In this document: positions 7,243 to 15,858 of the stretch, piece after piece
Layout of the letters: every line of letters begins with the position of its first letter
Numbering within the stretch: the stretch's first letter is position 1
Source: Holophagales bacterium UBA2201
Lineage (GTDB): Bacteria > Acidobacteriota > Thermoanaerobaculia > UBA2201
Reading direction: 5' to 3'
Length of the DNA: 26,338 bases
Assembly: GCA_002327305.1 (NCBI GenBank)
Contig: DCUZ01000043.1
Coordinates: 1-26,338, forward strand
The notes under the pieces: model-generated
The model's database searches: none
What the model was told of the DNA's origin: nothing
Seen by the model: the letters and a program-made list of their open reading frames with translations, nothing else
Made by a program: the position numbers and the translations under genes

Positions 7243-7371
7243 GCACTATCAAATGACAAAAAGCAATTATCGCTTGTATGTCCCAAGAAGTAACCAATGG
7301 ATTTGATGGCGTCTGGAACAGTCCAGCCCCCCCCCCACACCGATATAAGTCGGGACGTCCCCCTGCACCCA

Positions 7372-7509
7372 CCCCGCCGGGCAGTCCCTCTGCGAATCGG
7401 GTATCATGGCCCCATGTGGTTTCTCCCTGGCCGCCGGACGGTGGCTCTACGCCCTGCCGTTCCTTATCCTCCTCCTGCCGTTTTTGAGGTGGCCTTCGCT
7501 GTCGGCCTC
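7372..7509 (+). repeat. partial, internally deleted duplicate of the EamA gene promoter and 5' end
   Basis: 7399-7426 matches the region around the permease start (5970-6006, including TATCAT-GGCCCC-ATG) with one mismatch. The copy then skips about 70 bp and resumes at CCCTGGCCGCCGGACGG, matching 6077-6160 with four mismatches. The deletion joins at CCCT, present at both ends in the original, a microhomology signature. Weaker similarity extends upstream to about 7372 (CCCCGCCG...AGTCCCT). The match ends sharply at 7509, where unrelated coding sequence begins. Confidence 0.9.
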
Positions 7510-7800
7510 CAGGAGGAGGGGTATCCGTTCCTTTCCCTGACGGTGGGATGCCACCAGAAGAAAAACGGAAAGGTGGTGTGCAGTTCCGAGGAGAGCGACC
7601 TGCCGGGGTTGCTGGTGGACATGGAGAACCGGCGCCTTTATCTTCGGGACGGCTTTTTCGAGGTGGGTGAGACGGTGGACCTCCAAATCATCCTGCGTAC
7701 CTACGACAAGGAGAAGGACGACAAGGACAAGGTGAAGAAGCCCAAGCAGTGCAAAAAGGAGGACAAGTGTGTCCGCGTCAAAATCCGCGTGGTGGATTAG
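7414..7800 (+). CDS. chimeric ORF: captured permease start fused to a Cys-containing C-terminal domain
   Basis: ATG 7414 is the duplicated permease start. After MWFL the internal deletion shifts the frame, so residues 5-31 are an out-of-frame reading of the permease (Pro/Arg-rich), and the frame continues without stop into unrelated sequence from about residue 33. That part (QEEGYPFLSLTVGCHQKKNGKVVC... to VRVKIRVVD) looks like a genuine beta-rich domain with Cys pairs C45/C56 and C113/C120 around a Lys/Asp-rich segment. Length 128 residues. No signal peptide is visible. The real domain may be the C-terminal end of a protein whose own start was lost. An upstream in-frame start at 7297 lacks a ribosome binding site. 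Its 3' end overlaps the next gene by 32 nt. Expression is inferred, not shown. Confidence 0.5.
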   Translation: MWFLPGRRTVALRPAVPYPPPAVFEVAFAVGLQEEGYPFLSLTVGCHQKKNGKVVCSSEESDLPGLLVDMENRRLYLRDGFFEVGETVDLQIILRTYDKEKDDKDKVKKPKQCKKEDKCVRVKIRVVD

Positions 7801-9199
7801 CGTTGCTGTCGTCTTTTGCCTTGCTTTCCTGACAGCGCCTGCCGGGGTTGCCGAGGTTATTGGAGCAGCGGGAGAGCCGGCCGACGCTGGTAGCGGTCAC
7901 GAACGCCCGGTGGAGCCCCCCGAGGCGCCGGGCTTTATCGAACGGCTTCCGTTGACCAATCCGAACATCAGCACCATGTCGCCAACCCCGGTATCGCTCC
8001 TGCCGGTTCAGGACGGGTACTGGCTAGCTGTTGCAAACGATTTATATAAATTATCTAAGCATGGCGAAGTTATCGCCCACGAAGTGTTTCCATTTAGCTG
8101 GTATGATTCTTTATTGATTGTGGATGTGCTGATCCCTTATAGAGAGGATCAGATCTATTTACTTACCAGTGATGTTAATTCGCCAAGTGCGCCTGCGGTG
8201 ATTCTGCTTATGGATAATGGCGGGATGGTCCTCGCGTCATGGCAGTTGCCTGGGTTGCCTTTTCAGAGTGTTGTGGCAGTGACTGATGAGGCTATTTTCA
8301 TCGACGACCTGCGATTGCTGATTCTGAACCATTACGGACAATCCCAGCATTATCTTGAACTGAGTGCCGGGATTTGTTCGCTAAGCGTTTCAAGCATGGA
8401 TCAGGTTTGGGCAGGGGCCTATGGATCTTACAAAACAATAGAATCTCTATTATTTCGGTTAAACTCCGATGGGATTGTAACTGCCACATTTGCCTTCCGG
8501 CCTCTTGTGGATCAGGATCGCCCCGAGCACCACGGATGTATTCAAGAGATGGTCCCGCTCCCCGGGGGCGGGTGGGTGGTGGCCGGTCTGATGGGCTATT
8601 TCAAGGAGAGCAACCCCTGGGACCTGCGCTGGAAGTATTATTCCTACCTGGCCGAGATCGGCGCGGATGGCACAGTGGTGTGGGCTCAGCTTTTTGAAGA
8701 CCTCAATCTGGTGGGGCTGAAACGGGATGCTGCAGGAGGGTTGTGGGGATTCGGCAACGCTCTTATCAACGGCAACGGCATCGAGGCGCAGTTGGTGATC
8801 CGGTTCACCACCACCGGAGAGCCGCTATGGGCGGTCGAGCGGCGGGAGACCTATTATTTCGATGACATCCGCAGCGGGCAGACGGCCGTGACGCCGGAGG
8901 GGGGGCTGGCTCTGGCGTGGACAACGCAGTTCTACAAGGAACTATGGTTTGGGGTCCTGGATCCCTCGCGGCCGCTGGAAGGGTGCGACACTTTCCGATC
9001 TTTCGATCTGACCGGTCGCTGGCTGGGGCCGGTGACCATAGAAACAAGGCCCGCGGAGGTTCAAGCGGTGGAACTGGACCCCGTGGCGATCTGGGAGGAA
9101 CCGATCGAACTGTGGGAGGGGGAGGGGGAGATCATCGAGTGGTGCCCGTTGCGCCCTCTCACCCGCCGGGGCGTGAGATTAAGCCCCCTGATTCGCTGA
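7769..9199 (+). CDS. secreted protein of unknown function, possible beta-propeller
   Basis: GTG 7769 is supported by AAAAAGGAGG ending 7 nt upstream, the best ribosome binding site in this region, inside the preceding ORF. The 476-residue product has a signal peptide (about 1-28, ending AGVA). The mature chain is rich in repeated hydrophobic strand segments with Trp and Gly (VQDGYWLAVANDLYKL, VILLMDNGGMVLASW, MVPLPGGGWVVAGL, AVTPEGGLALAWTTQF). This is consistent with a beta-propeller-like fold of WD/PQQ/SMP-30 character, but no catalytic signature is visible. Base composition is uneven: 8041-8100 is about 37% GC by hand count, while the 5' and 3' parts are as GC-rich as the genome, suggesting mosaic or foreign origin. 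It ends convergent with the efflux operon; the 85-bp gap 9200-9284 shows no clear terminator. Confidence 0.75.
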   Translation: MSASKSAWWISVAVVFCLAFLTAPAGVAEVIGAAGEPADAGSGHERPVEPPEAPGFIERLPLTNPNISTMSPTPVSLLPVQDGYWLAVANDLYKLSKHGEVIAHEVFPFSWYDSLLIVDVLIPYREDQIYLLTSDVNSPSAPAVILLMDNGGMVLASWQLPGLPFQSVVAVTDEAIFIDDLRLLILNHYGQSQHYLELSAGICSLSVSSMDQVWAGAYGSYKTIESLLFRLNSDGIVTATFAFRPLVDQDRPEHHGCIQEMVPLPGGGWVVAGLMGYFKESNPWDLRWKYYSYLAEIGADGTVVWAQLFEDLNLVGLKRDAAGGLWGFGNALINGNGIEAQLVIRFTTTGEPLWAVERRETYYFDDIRSGQTAVTPEGGLALAWTTQFYKELWFGVLDPSRPLEGCDTFRSFDLTGRWLGPVTIETRPAEVQAVELDPVAIWEEPIELWEGEGEIIEWCPLRPLTRRGVRLSPLIR

Positions 9200-9284
9200 T
9201 GCCTCATCGTGCCGTCCTTTCGCGCTTTGGAGCCTGAGGGTTGGGGGAAAGGGGGACGAAGGAGATGGAGCTTGTTCATCGCCT

Positions 9285-12200
9285 TCAGCCGGTGACCCCA
9301 ACCGACCCCTTCCCGGCCCCGTTCTTCGACGCGAACCAGGGATAGAGCGCCGGCAGCACCAGCAGGGTCAGGAGCGTGGAGGTGGCCAGGCCGCAGATCA
9401 TCACCACCGCGAGGGGCTTCTGGATCTCCGAGCCCGGGCCGGTGGCGAAGAGCATGGGCAGAAGACTGAAGATGGTGATGGAGGCGGTCATGAGGACCGG
9501 GCGCAGGCGGGAGAGTCCGGCGGCTTCGGCCGCCTCCTCCGGGGCCAGGCCGCCTTCGCTCAGGTCCCGGCCGCGGGAGACCAGGACCAGGCCGTTGAGG
9601 ACCGCCACGCCGAAGAGGGCGATGAAGCCGATGGAGGCCGGGACCGAGAGATAGAGGCCGGAGAGATGGAGCCCCACGATCCCCCCGATGAGGGAGAGGG
9701 GGAGGGTGGCCAGCACCAGCAGGGCCAGGCGCACGGAGCGGAAGGCGAGGGTGAGCAGGAGGAGGATGAGCCCCACGGCCAGGGGGACGATGACCCGCAG
9801 GCGGCGCATGGCGCGCTGCTGGTTCTCGAACTGCCCCCCCCACGCGGTGAAGGCGCCGGGGGGGAGCGGGACCCTCTCCCGGAGCGTCCGGGAGGCCTCG
9901 GCGACATAGCCGCCGATGTCCCGGCCGGCGATGTTGAGTTCGATGCCGAGAAACCGGCGGCCGTTCTCGCGTGAGATCTGGGCCGGCCCCTCCACCGTCT
10001 CCACCCGGGCCACCTGCCCCATCGGGACGCGATGTCCCCGCGCATTGAGGAGGAGGATGTTCCGCAGGTCCTCCTCGCCGGCCCGCCGCTCTTCGGGATA
10101 CCGGAGGACCACCTCCGTGGGGCGCCCCATGGCGTAGAGGATGGTCGCCGTCCTCCCGCCCACCGCCGCCTCGAGGGTGCCCAGGATGTCCCGGACGGTG
10201 AGGCCGAAATGGGCCGCGGCCTCGGGGTCCACGGTCACCGTCATCACCGGCTGGCCCGCGGTCTGCTCCAGCACCAGGTCCACCGTGCCCGGGATGCCGG
10301 CCAGCACCGCGGCGGCGTCGGCCGCCGTCGCCTGCAGGGCCTCGGGATCGGGGCCGAAGAGGCGGAGGATGACTTGGGAGCGGGTCCCCGCCACCAGCTC
10401 GTCGATGCGGCACTGGATGGGCTGGCTGAACCCGAAGGCGATGCCGGGGATCCCCTCGAGGGCCTCGCGCATCTTCGCGTCCAGTTCCTTGCGCGTGCGG
10501 GCGGTGGTCCACTCCTTCCGCGGCTTGAGGATGCCCACGAACCCGGTCTTGTCCACCCCCCGGGCCTCCAGGGCGATGCCGGTCTGTCCCGTGCGCGAGA
10601 CCAGGGTGACCAGTTCGGGGAACTCCATGAGCCGCCGCCCGGCCTCGCCCACGGCGGCGAGGGCCTCGGGAAGGGCGATGCCGGGGAGCATGGCGATGTC
10701 CATGTCGAAGGCCCCCTCGTCCATGACCGGGACGAACTCGGTCCCGATGCGGGGGACGAGGAGGAGGGCGCCGGCCAGGAGGAGGAGCGCTCCCGCCGCG
10801 ATGCGGGTCCTGCGCGGCAGGACCCAGCGGAGGGCGGGACGGTAGAGCGCCAGGGCCCCCTCCAGGAGGAACCCCTCGCCCCGCCGGCCGGGGCGCAGGA
10901 GCACCGCGCAGAGGGCCGGGACGACGAAGATCGAGAGCAGGAGCGAGGAGAAGAGGGCGATGGCCACGGTCAGGGCGAGCGGGGCGAACATCTTCCCCTC
11001 CATCCCCTGGAGGGAGAGGATGGGGAGGAAGGTGACGGCGATGATGAACTCCCCGAAGATGCTGGGCTTGCGCACCTCCAGCACCCCCTTGAGCACCGTC
11101 GCCAGGCGCCCCTCGCCCGGCGGGGCGGCGGCGAGGCGGCGCTCGACATTCTCCACCTGGATGATGGTGGCGTCGATGATCATCCCGATGGAGACGGCCA
11201 GCCCGCCGAGGGCGATGAGGTTGGCCTCCATCCCGGCCGTCCGCATGATGATGAAGGCGAGCAGGCCCGCCAGCGGCAGGGAGAGGACCACCACCAGCGC
11301 CCCCCGGTAATCCCGGAGAAAGAGATACAGCACGGCCACCACCAGAAGGGCCCCGACGAGGAGCGCCTCGGTGACCGTGCGGATGCTCCGGCCGATGATG
11401 TCGGCCCGGTCGTAGTAGGACTTGAGAGTAATCCCGGCGGGCAGGGTGCCGCCGGCGTTGATGGCTTCCACCCGCTCCCGCACGGCGCGGACCACGGCGC
11501 GGCTGTTGGCCCCCTTCAACAGCATGACGATCCCCCCCACCACCTCGCGCTCACCATCCAGCAGGGCGGCGCCCTGGCGGGGGGCGTGGCCGTCCTCGAC
11601 CCGGGCGAGGTCGCCCAGGGTGAGGGGGGCCGGGCGGTCGAGGCGCAGGGGGACGCGCTCGATGTCCTGCACGGACCGGAGGGCGCCGACGCCGCGGACG
11701 ATGAACTGCTCGCCGTGCCGCTCCGCGAACCCGCCCCCCACGTTGGTGTTGCCCGCTTCCAACGCCTCGGCGACGGCGTCGAGGGTCAGGCCGTGCTCGA
11801 TCAGTTTCTGGGGGTCCGCCACCACCTGGATCTGCCGGATGTATCCGCCGAAGGAGTTCACCGCGTTGACCCCCGGGACCTCCTTGAGGAGGGGGGCCAC
11901 CACCCAGTCCTGCAGGGTGCGCAGTTCCGTCAACTGCCCCACCCGCGCCTCGCCGTCGGGCGCCGGGGGGGCGTCGAGGGTGTACTGGTAGATCTCCCCC
12001 ATGGCGGTGCTGACCGGTCCCATCTCCACTTCGGCCGTCCGCGGAAGCCGTTCGCGCACCTCCACCAGCCGCTGGAAGACCTGCTGGCGGGCGAAGTAGA
12101 GGTCGGTGCCGTCCTCGAAGACCAGGGTCACCACGGCGATGCCGAACTTGGTGACGCTCCGGGTGAGGGCCAGGTCCGGGAGCCCCTTCATGGCGAGTTC

Positions 12201-12407
12201 CAGCGGGGCCGTGACCATTTGCTCGATTTCCTGCGGCGGGAGGCCGGGGACGGTGCAGACCACCTCGATCTGGACGCTCGTGACGTCCGGGAAGGCGTCG
12301 ATGGGGAGGCCGCGGAAGGCGAGGACGCCGAAGACGGCGATGAGGAGGGCGCCCCCCAGGGCCATGCCGCGCCGGGCCAGGGAGGCCTCGATGAGCCGTT
12401 CAATCAT
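9285..12407 (-). CDS. heavy-metal efflux RND transporter, CzcA/CusA family
   Basis: The 1040-residue inner-membrane pump has the RND layout: a first helix at about 14-32, a large periplasmic loop, helices 2-6 (about 340-510), helix 7 near 538-552, a second periplasmic loop and a C-terminal helix bundle. The helix-4 proton-relay segment reads SIGMIIDATIIQVEN at 406-420. D412 and E419 are kept, but the first Asp of the CzcA-type DFGxxxDG motif is S406. The second loop has QPIQCRIDELVAG, with Cys666 where CzcA-like pumps usually have Met or another residue. Metal specificity is therefore uncertain; Co/Zn/Cd should not be assumed. It overlaps czcB by 8 bp and is last in the operon. Confidence 0.93.
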   Translation of the reverse strand: MIERLIEASLARRGMALGGALLIAVFGVLAFRGLPIDAFPDVTSVQIEVVCTVPGLPPQEIEQMVTAPLELAMKGLPDLALTRSVTKFGIAVVTLVFEDGTDLYFARQQVFQRLVEVRERLPRTAEVEMGPVSTAMGEIYQYTLDAPPAPDGEARVGQLTELRTLQDWVVAPLLKEVPGVNAVNSFGGYIRQIQVVADPQKLIEHGLTLDAVAEALEAGNTNVGGGFAERHGEQFIVRGVGALRSVQDIERVPLRLDRPAPLTLGDLARVEDGHAPRQGAALLDGEREVVGGIVMLLKGANSRAVVRAVRERVEAINAGGTLPAGITLKSYYDRADIIGRSIRTVTEALLVGALLVVAVLYLFLRDYRGALVVVLSLPLAGLLAFIIMRTAGMEANLIALGGLAVSIGMIIDATIIQVENVERRLAAAPPGEGRLATVLKGVLEVRKPSIFGEFIIAVTFLPILSLQGMEGKMFAPLALTVAIALFSSLLLSIFVVPALCAVLLRPGRRGEGFLLEGALALYRPALRWVLPRRTRIAAGALLLLAGALLLVPRIGTEFVPVMDEGAFDMDIAMLPGIALPEALAAVGEAGRRLMEFPELVTLVSRTGQTGIALEARGVDKTGFVGILKPRKEWTTARTRKELDAKMREALEGIPGIAFGFSQPIQCRIDELVAGTRSQVILRLFGPDPEALQATAADAAAVLAGIPGTVDLVLEQTAGQPVMTVTVDPEAAAHFGLTVRDILGTLEAAVGGRTATILYAMGRPTEVVLRYPEERRAGEEDLRNILLLNARGHRVPMGQVARVETVEGPAQISRENGRRFLGIELNIAGRDIGGYVAEASRTLRERVPLPPGAFTAWGGQFENQQRAMRRLRVIVPLAVGLILLLLTLAFRSVRLALLVLATLPLSLIGGIVGLHLSGLYLSVPASIGFIALFGVAVLNGLVLVSRGRDLSEGGLAPEEAAEAAGLSRLRPVLMTASITIFSLLPMLFATGPGSEIQKPLAVVMICGLATSTLLTLLVLPALYPWFASKNGAGKGSVGVTG

Positions 12408-13497
12408 GGTCGTGCCCCTCCAGGTCGCCCTTCAGGAGCTCCCCCTTCAGCCCCAGGCTCCCCTCGACGGCCACCCGCTCGCCCACGCGCGCCCCGTCCA
12501 GGATCTCCACCCAGCCGGCGGCCTTCCGTCCCGTCCGCACCTCCCTCGCCGCGTAGCGGCCCTCCTCGAGGATGAAGACCACGGTGCGTCCGTCGATGGT
12601 GCGCACGGCCGCCTCGGGGACGGCCGCCACGGGGGGCCCCCCGGGCAGAGTGAAGACGATGTCGGCGAACATGCCGGCCTTGAGCAGGCGGCCCGGGTTG
12701 GGGACCTCCACGCGCACCTTGACGGTGCGGCTCGCCTCGTCCATGAGGTCCCCCACGGCGATGAGCCGCCCCGTGAACGCGCGGCCCGGGTAGGCATGCA
12801 CCTCGATGCGGGCGCCGGCGTCCGGCCCAAGACGGCCGAGATGCTCGTCGTAGAGTTCGGCCCGGGCCAGGAGGACGGAGAGGTCGGCGATGGTGAAGAG
12901 GGGCGCCCCGTTTTCGATCGCCGCCCCGGCGACCGCGTCGCTCTTCAGGATGGTGCCCGCCAGCGGGGCGCGGACGGTCAGCAGGGGGAGAAAATGGCCC
13001 TCCCCCAGAAGGCCCTCCATCTCATCCGGCGTCATCCCCATCAGCCGGAGTTTCATCTGGGCCGCTTCCATAAGGGAGGCGGCCAGGTCCCTATCGCGCG
13101 GCTCGACGGCCTCCTCCAGCCGGCGGGCGGCCTGCAGGACCTCGGACTGGGAGGCCAGGAACGCCGGGGCCGCCATCCGCATCAGGGGCTGGCCCGCCGC
13201 GACGCGGTCGCCCTCGAAGGCGAGCACCTCATCCGCCCGGCCCACCGCCCGGGCGGAGACCTGCACCATCCGCCGGGGATCCACCGCCAGGGAGCCGGAG
13301 GTCAACAGTTCCCCCTCCATGGATCGCAGCCCCAGCGGCTCGGTCCGCATGCCGGCCGGCCCCTCGCGCGGTTCCCCGGCGGGCGTTTCGCGGGTGTGGC
13401 CGTGGTCGCCGTGCACCGCATGGGCTTCCGGATGGGGACGGCAGGCGGGAAGGGCGGACAGGGCGAGGAGGAGAACGGATAAAAGGGGAGATCGCAT
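12400..13497 (-). CDS. RND efflux periplasmic adaptor (CzcB/CusB-type membrane fusion protein)
   Basis: The 365-residue protein starts at ATG 13497 with AAGGAG 5 nt upstream, inside the last codons of the outer-membrane gene. An N-terminal signal ends SALPAC, so C19 could be lipidated, although Pro at -2 is not canonical. A short His-rich stretch follows (H22, H26, H29, H32, H34), then the lipoyl/barrel-sandwich halves around a helical hairpin (RAVGRADEVLAFEGDRVAAGQPL and VRAPLAGTILKSDAVAGAAIE), beta-barrel and membrane-proximal domains. The C-terminus ends GHDHD. The His clusters at both ends suggest metal capture or delivery to the pump. It links the inner-membrane pump to the TolC-like channel. 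Confidence 0.92.
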   Translation of the reverse strand: MRSPLLSVLLLALSALPACRPHPEAHAVHGDHGHTRETPAGEPREGPAGMRTEPLGLRSMEGELLTSGSLAVDPRRMVQVSARAVGRADEVLAFEGDRVAAGQPLMRMAAPAFLASQSEVLQAARRLEEAVEPRDRDLAASLMEAAQMKLRLMGMTPDEMEGLLGEGHFLPLLTVRAPLAGTILKSDAVAGAAIENGAPLFTIADLSVLLARAELYDEHLGRLGPDAGARIEVHAYPGRAFTGRLIAVGDLMDEASRTVKVRVEVPNPGRLLKAGMFADIVFTLPGGPPVAAVPEAAVRTIDGRTVVFILEEGRYAAREVRTGRKAAGWVEILDGARVGERVAVEGSLGLKGELLKGDLEGHDHD

Positions 13498-13506
13498 GGC
13501 GGCTCC

Positions 13507-14802
13507 TTAATCTTCCGCCCCGGCGGCGGGGCCGGGGTCGGAGGCGGCTTCCACGGCGATGCGGGCGTCGGCGGCCCCGCGCAGGGCGTCGAGGAACTCG
13601 CCCCGCGCCTCGCGGTAGGCGGCGTAGATCGTGAACAGGTCGGAGGCGTCGGCCTGCTGATAGGTGTACTGGTCCCGCACCGCGCGCAGGGCCTTTTCCA
13701 ATTCCGGCAGGAGGCCGTCCTCGAAGTCGGCCACGGCGCCGACGGAGGCCTCGAGGCCGCCGTGGGCGGCGGCCACGGCCCGGCGGATCTCCCTCTCGAG
13801 GTCCGCGCGGCGCGAACCGGCCGCCCGATGCAGGGCCTCGGCCTCGATCCGCGCGGCGCGCCGCTTGGCGCCGCCGAACAGGGGGAGGGACATCTCGGCC
13901 GACGCCCCCCAGGCGTTGCCCTCCGTCCCCTCGAAGGCGCCGGCGTCGAACGGCGGCTGGTTCTTCAGGCGTTGGACGAACAGCCCCACGGTCCACTCCG
14001 GGGCGCCGGCGAGCGCGGCCAGCCGGCCGCGGGCGTCGGCGATGGATTCTTCCATGAGCGCTTCCCGAAGGGCGAGACTCCCTTCCAGGCCGGCCGTCAG
14101 GCACTCCTCCAGGGGAGGGACCTCGCGGTCGGCGGGGAGGTGGTCCGGCAGGATTGGGAGCGCCTCCACCGTCAGGCCGGCCCTTCGCGCCAGGGCCGCG
14201 CGCGATGCCTGTCGCTCCCGCTCCGCCTGCCGGAGACGGTTGCGGGCGCGGAGGGTCTCCAGGCGCGCCCGCAGGACCTCGGCGTAGGGGGCCTCGCCGC
14301 CCCGGTATTTCAGGGTGACGGTGGCCTCCACCTGTTCGGCCAGGGCCTCCATCCCCTCCCAATGGCGGGCCAGGGCGGCGCGATGGACCGCCTCGATGGC
14401 GGCCCCTTTCAGATCCATCGCGAGGCGCTTTCGGACCCACCCGGAGGCCAGGGCCGCCCGGTCGGCCTCCAGCCGCGCGACCTCCCTCTCCCCGGCCCGG
14501 AGGGAAGGGCGTCCCAGGGGCTGGGTGACGCCCAGGGTCAGCTCCCCGGCCTGCCAGGGGGCCCAGGAGTCGTTGTCCCCCGCCTCCAGGGACAGCACGG
14601 TTTCGGAAAGGGCGCCTGCCTGGAGGACCCTCGCCTCGGCGGCCTCGGCCCGCAGGGCCGCCTCGCGCAGGCCGGGGTGGCCGTCGAGGGCGCGGCGGAG
14701 GAGGATCTCGACGGCTTCGTCGAGAGACGGGGGACCGGCATCGGCGGCCGGGGAGGGCGCGGCCCAGCAACATAGAACCAATAGTGAAAAAATAACGCGC
14801 AT
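13507..14802 (-). CDS. outer-membrane efflux channel (CzcC/TolC family)
   Basis: The 431-residue product begins with a signal peptide (MRVIFSLLVLCCWAAPSPA) and then has the two-fold repeated, coiled-coil-rich outer-membrane efflux protein pattern. Motifs such as LDEAVEILLRRALDGHPGLREAALRAEAAEARVLQA at the start of the first half and a matching second half (LREALMEESIADARGRLAALAGAPEWTVGLFVQ) support this. ATG 14802 has AAGGAG about 9 nt upstream. The gene is 9 bp before czcB and its stop overlaps that gene's ribosome binding site. The trimer would form the exit duct for the adjacent pump. Confidence 0.9.
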   Translation of the reverse strand: MRVIFSLLVLCCWAAPSPAADAGPPSLDEAVEILLRRALDGHPGLREAALRAEAAEARVLQAGALSETVLSLEAGDNDSWAPWQAGELTLGVTQPLGRPSLRAGEREVARLEADRAALASGWVRKRLAMDLKGAAIEAVHRAALARHWEGMEALAEQVEATVTLKYRGGEAPYAEVLRARLETLRARNRLRQAERERQASRAALARRAGLTVEALPILPDHLPADREVPPLEECLTAGLEGSLALREALMEESIADARGRLAALAGAPEWTVGLFVQRLKNQPPFDAGAFEGTEGNAWGASAEMSLPLFGGAKRRAARIEAEALHRAAGSRRADLEREIRRAVAAAHGGLEASVGAVADFEDGLLPELEKALRAVRDQYTYQQADASDLFTIYAAYREARGEFLDALRGAADARIAVEAASDPGPAAGAED

Positions 14803-14876
14803 GCGGAAACGCTCCTTGATCGGCTGAAGGGGACGGTGGCGGGCCCGGCGGGCCCGGGTTCAGCAACCGGAGGGTC

Positions 14877-15299
14877 TCAGCAGAGCAGAGGGGCGGGGGG
14901 GAACGGAGGCGGGTGGACGGAGTCCGGCGGGGAGGGCGGGGCGGAGAGGAGGGCCGGGGCGAGGGGGGGAAGGTCGAGCACGGCCCGGGGCGGCATGGGG
15001 GACCTCGGCTGGGTGGGGGCCCGGAGGCCCTTGGCGGAAAAGTGGATGTCGGTGCAATCCCCGCATCCGGCCTCGGACGCGACGCACGAGAGGGGGTCGG
15101 ACGCCTCGGAACGATCCTGCGCATGGGAATCACCACAGGGCGCCGCGGCCGCCGGGCGGCACCCGGATGCGTCCATTTCGAGCCGCACCCGGCCGTCGCT
15201 TGCGATGCAGAGGACGGGATTGACGAACCCCGTCAGCCCGACGAGGGTCAGGGCCAGAAAAAGGGCGGCGGTCCGCGAGCCGATCGTGAGGATTCTCAT
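14877..15299 (-). CDS. small secreted Cys-rich protein of metal-efflux operons
   Basis: A 140-residue product with a signal peptide (about 1-27, GFVNP-VLC boundary) followed by CIASDGRVRLEMDASGC and later a CGDCTDIHFS motif. I recall small proteins with the pattern LCIGxDGH...C...CGxCxDIP being encoded just upstream of czcCBA-type genes, where their role is unknown. The C-terminal third is Pro-rich and GC-driven and may be disordered. Seven cysteines in the mature part could bind metal. It precedes czcC by 74 bp and follows the methyltransferase-like gene by 49 bp, with its own candidate promoter between. Confidence 0.65.
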   Translation of the reverse strand: MRILTIGSRTAALFLALTLVGLTGFVNPVLCIASDGRVRLEMDASGCRPAAAAPCGDSHAQDRSEASDPLSCVASEAGCGDCTDIHFSAKGLRAPTQPRSPMPPRAVLDLPPLAPALLSAPPSPPDSVHPPPFPPAPLLC

Positions 15300-15325
15300 T
15301 CTATAGACCCTGATAAGGACGGGAC

Positions 15326-15334
15326 ATCATAGCA
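15326..15334 (-). promoter_or_regulatory. extended -10 promoter (TGCTATGAT) before the czc gene group
   Basis: On the minus strand TG-C-TATGAT is an extended -10 about 26 nt before the small secreted protein's ATG. CTGACG upstream is only 15 nt away, so no good -35. AGGG about 8 nt before the ATG could be the ribosome binding site. It could be an internal promoter separating the czc genes from the ars genes. Confidence 0.45.
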
Positions 15335-15348
15335 TATTCCCCCCCCCG

Positions 15349-15858
15349 TCAGCCTTCCACCGGCGGCGTGGGGGGGCGCTTGGAGGGCGGTACGATGGGC
15401 AGGATGAACCCCGTCACGGCGGCGTAATGCTCCCACCGCTCGCCGAACCGGGCGGCCAGGTTCCGTTCCTGAAGGCGGGCCCGCCACAGCAGGAAAGGGG
15501 CCAGCGCGAGCAGGGTCGTCAGGAGGCCCGGCAGGCTCTGCCGCAAGAGCGCGGAGCCGGCGAAGGCGGCGAGGATGGCCAGGGCGACCGGCTGGCGGAT
15601 GAGGGCGTAGGGGCCCATCCGCAGGGAACGCCGGAGGGGGGGGGCGTCGGCCCTCAACTGGGGCTCCAGGGGGTGGACGAGAGCGTAGAGGAGGAGGATG
15701 AGACCGCCGAAAGTCAGGAAATATCCCAAAGGGACGGCCGTTGCGCGGGAAAGGAGCGTCGGGGTCGGCGCGGTGAGGGAGCAGAGGGCCGCCGCCGCCC
15801 CGGCGGCCAGGGGCCCGGCCGTGGCCAGACGCTCCCGAAGGCGTCCCTCCGCCGTCAT
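15349..15858 (-). CDS. isoprenylcysteine carboxyl methyltransferase-like membrane protein
   Basis: The 169-residue product has several membrane helices and the family signature in its second half: GPYALIRQPVALAIL (compare GPYxxVRHPxYxG), followed by ERNLAARFGERWEHYAAVTG. Both elements form the SAM-binding end in ICMT/PEMT-type proteins. In RQP the usual His is replaced by Gln, so activity is uncertain. Its ATG overlaps the arsM stop by 4 bp, so it is translationally coupled. In this context it might modify a lipid or thiol, or act on methylated metalloid intermediates; that is inference only. Confidence 0.75.
   Translation of the reverse strand: MTAEGRLRERLATAGPLAAGAAAALCSLTAPTPTLLSRATAVPLGYFLTFGGLILLLYALVHPLEPQLRADAPPLRRSLRMGPYALIRQPVALAILAAFAGSALLRQSLPGLLTTLLALAPFLLWRARLQERNLAARFGERWEHYAAVTGFILPIVPPSKRPPTPPVEG

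Noticed and set aside
10032..12575. An 847-codon open frame on the plus strand
   Set aside because: Antisense to the RND pump gene, made of Asp/His/Gly/Glu low-complexity sequence, with no signal or domain.
9285..14802. Assignment as cobalt-zinc-cadmium exporter
   Set aside because: The helix-4 motif departs from the CzcA consensus, so only the family, not the metal, is supported.
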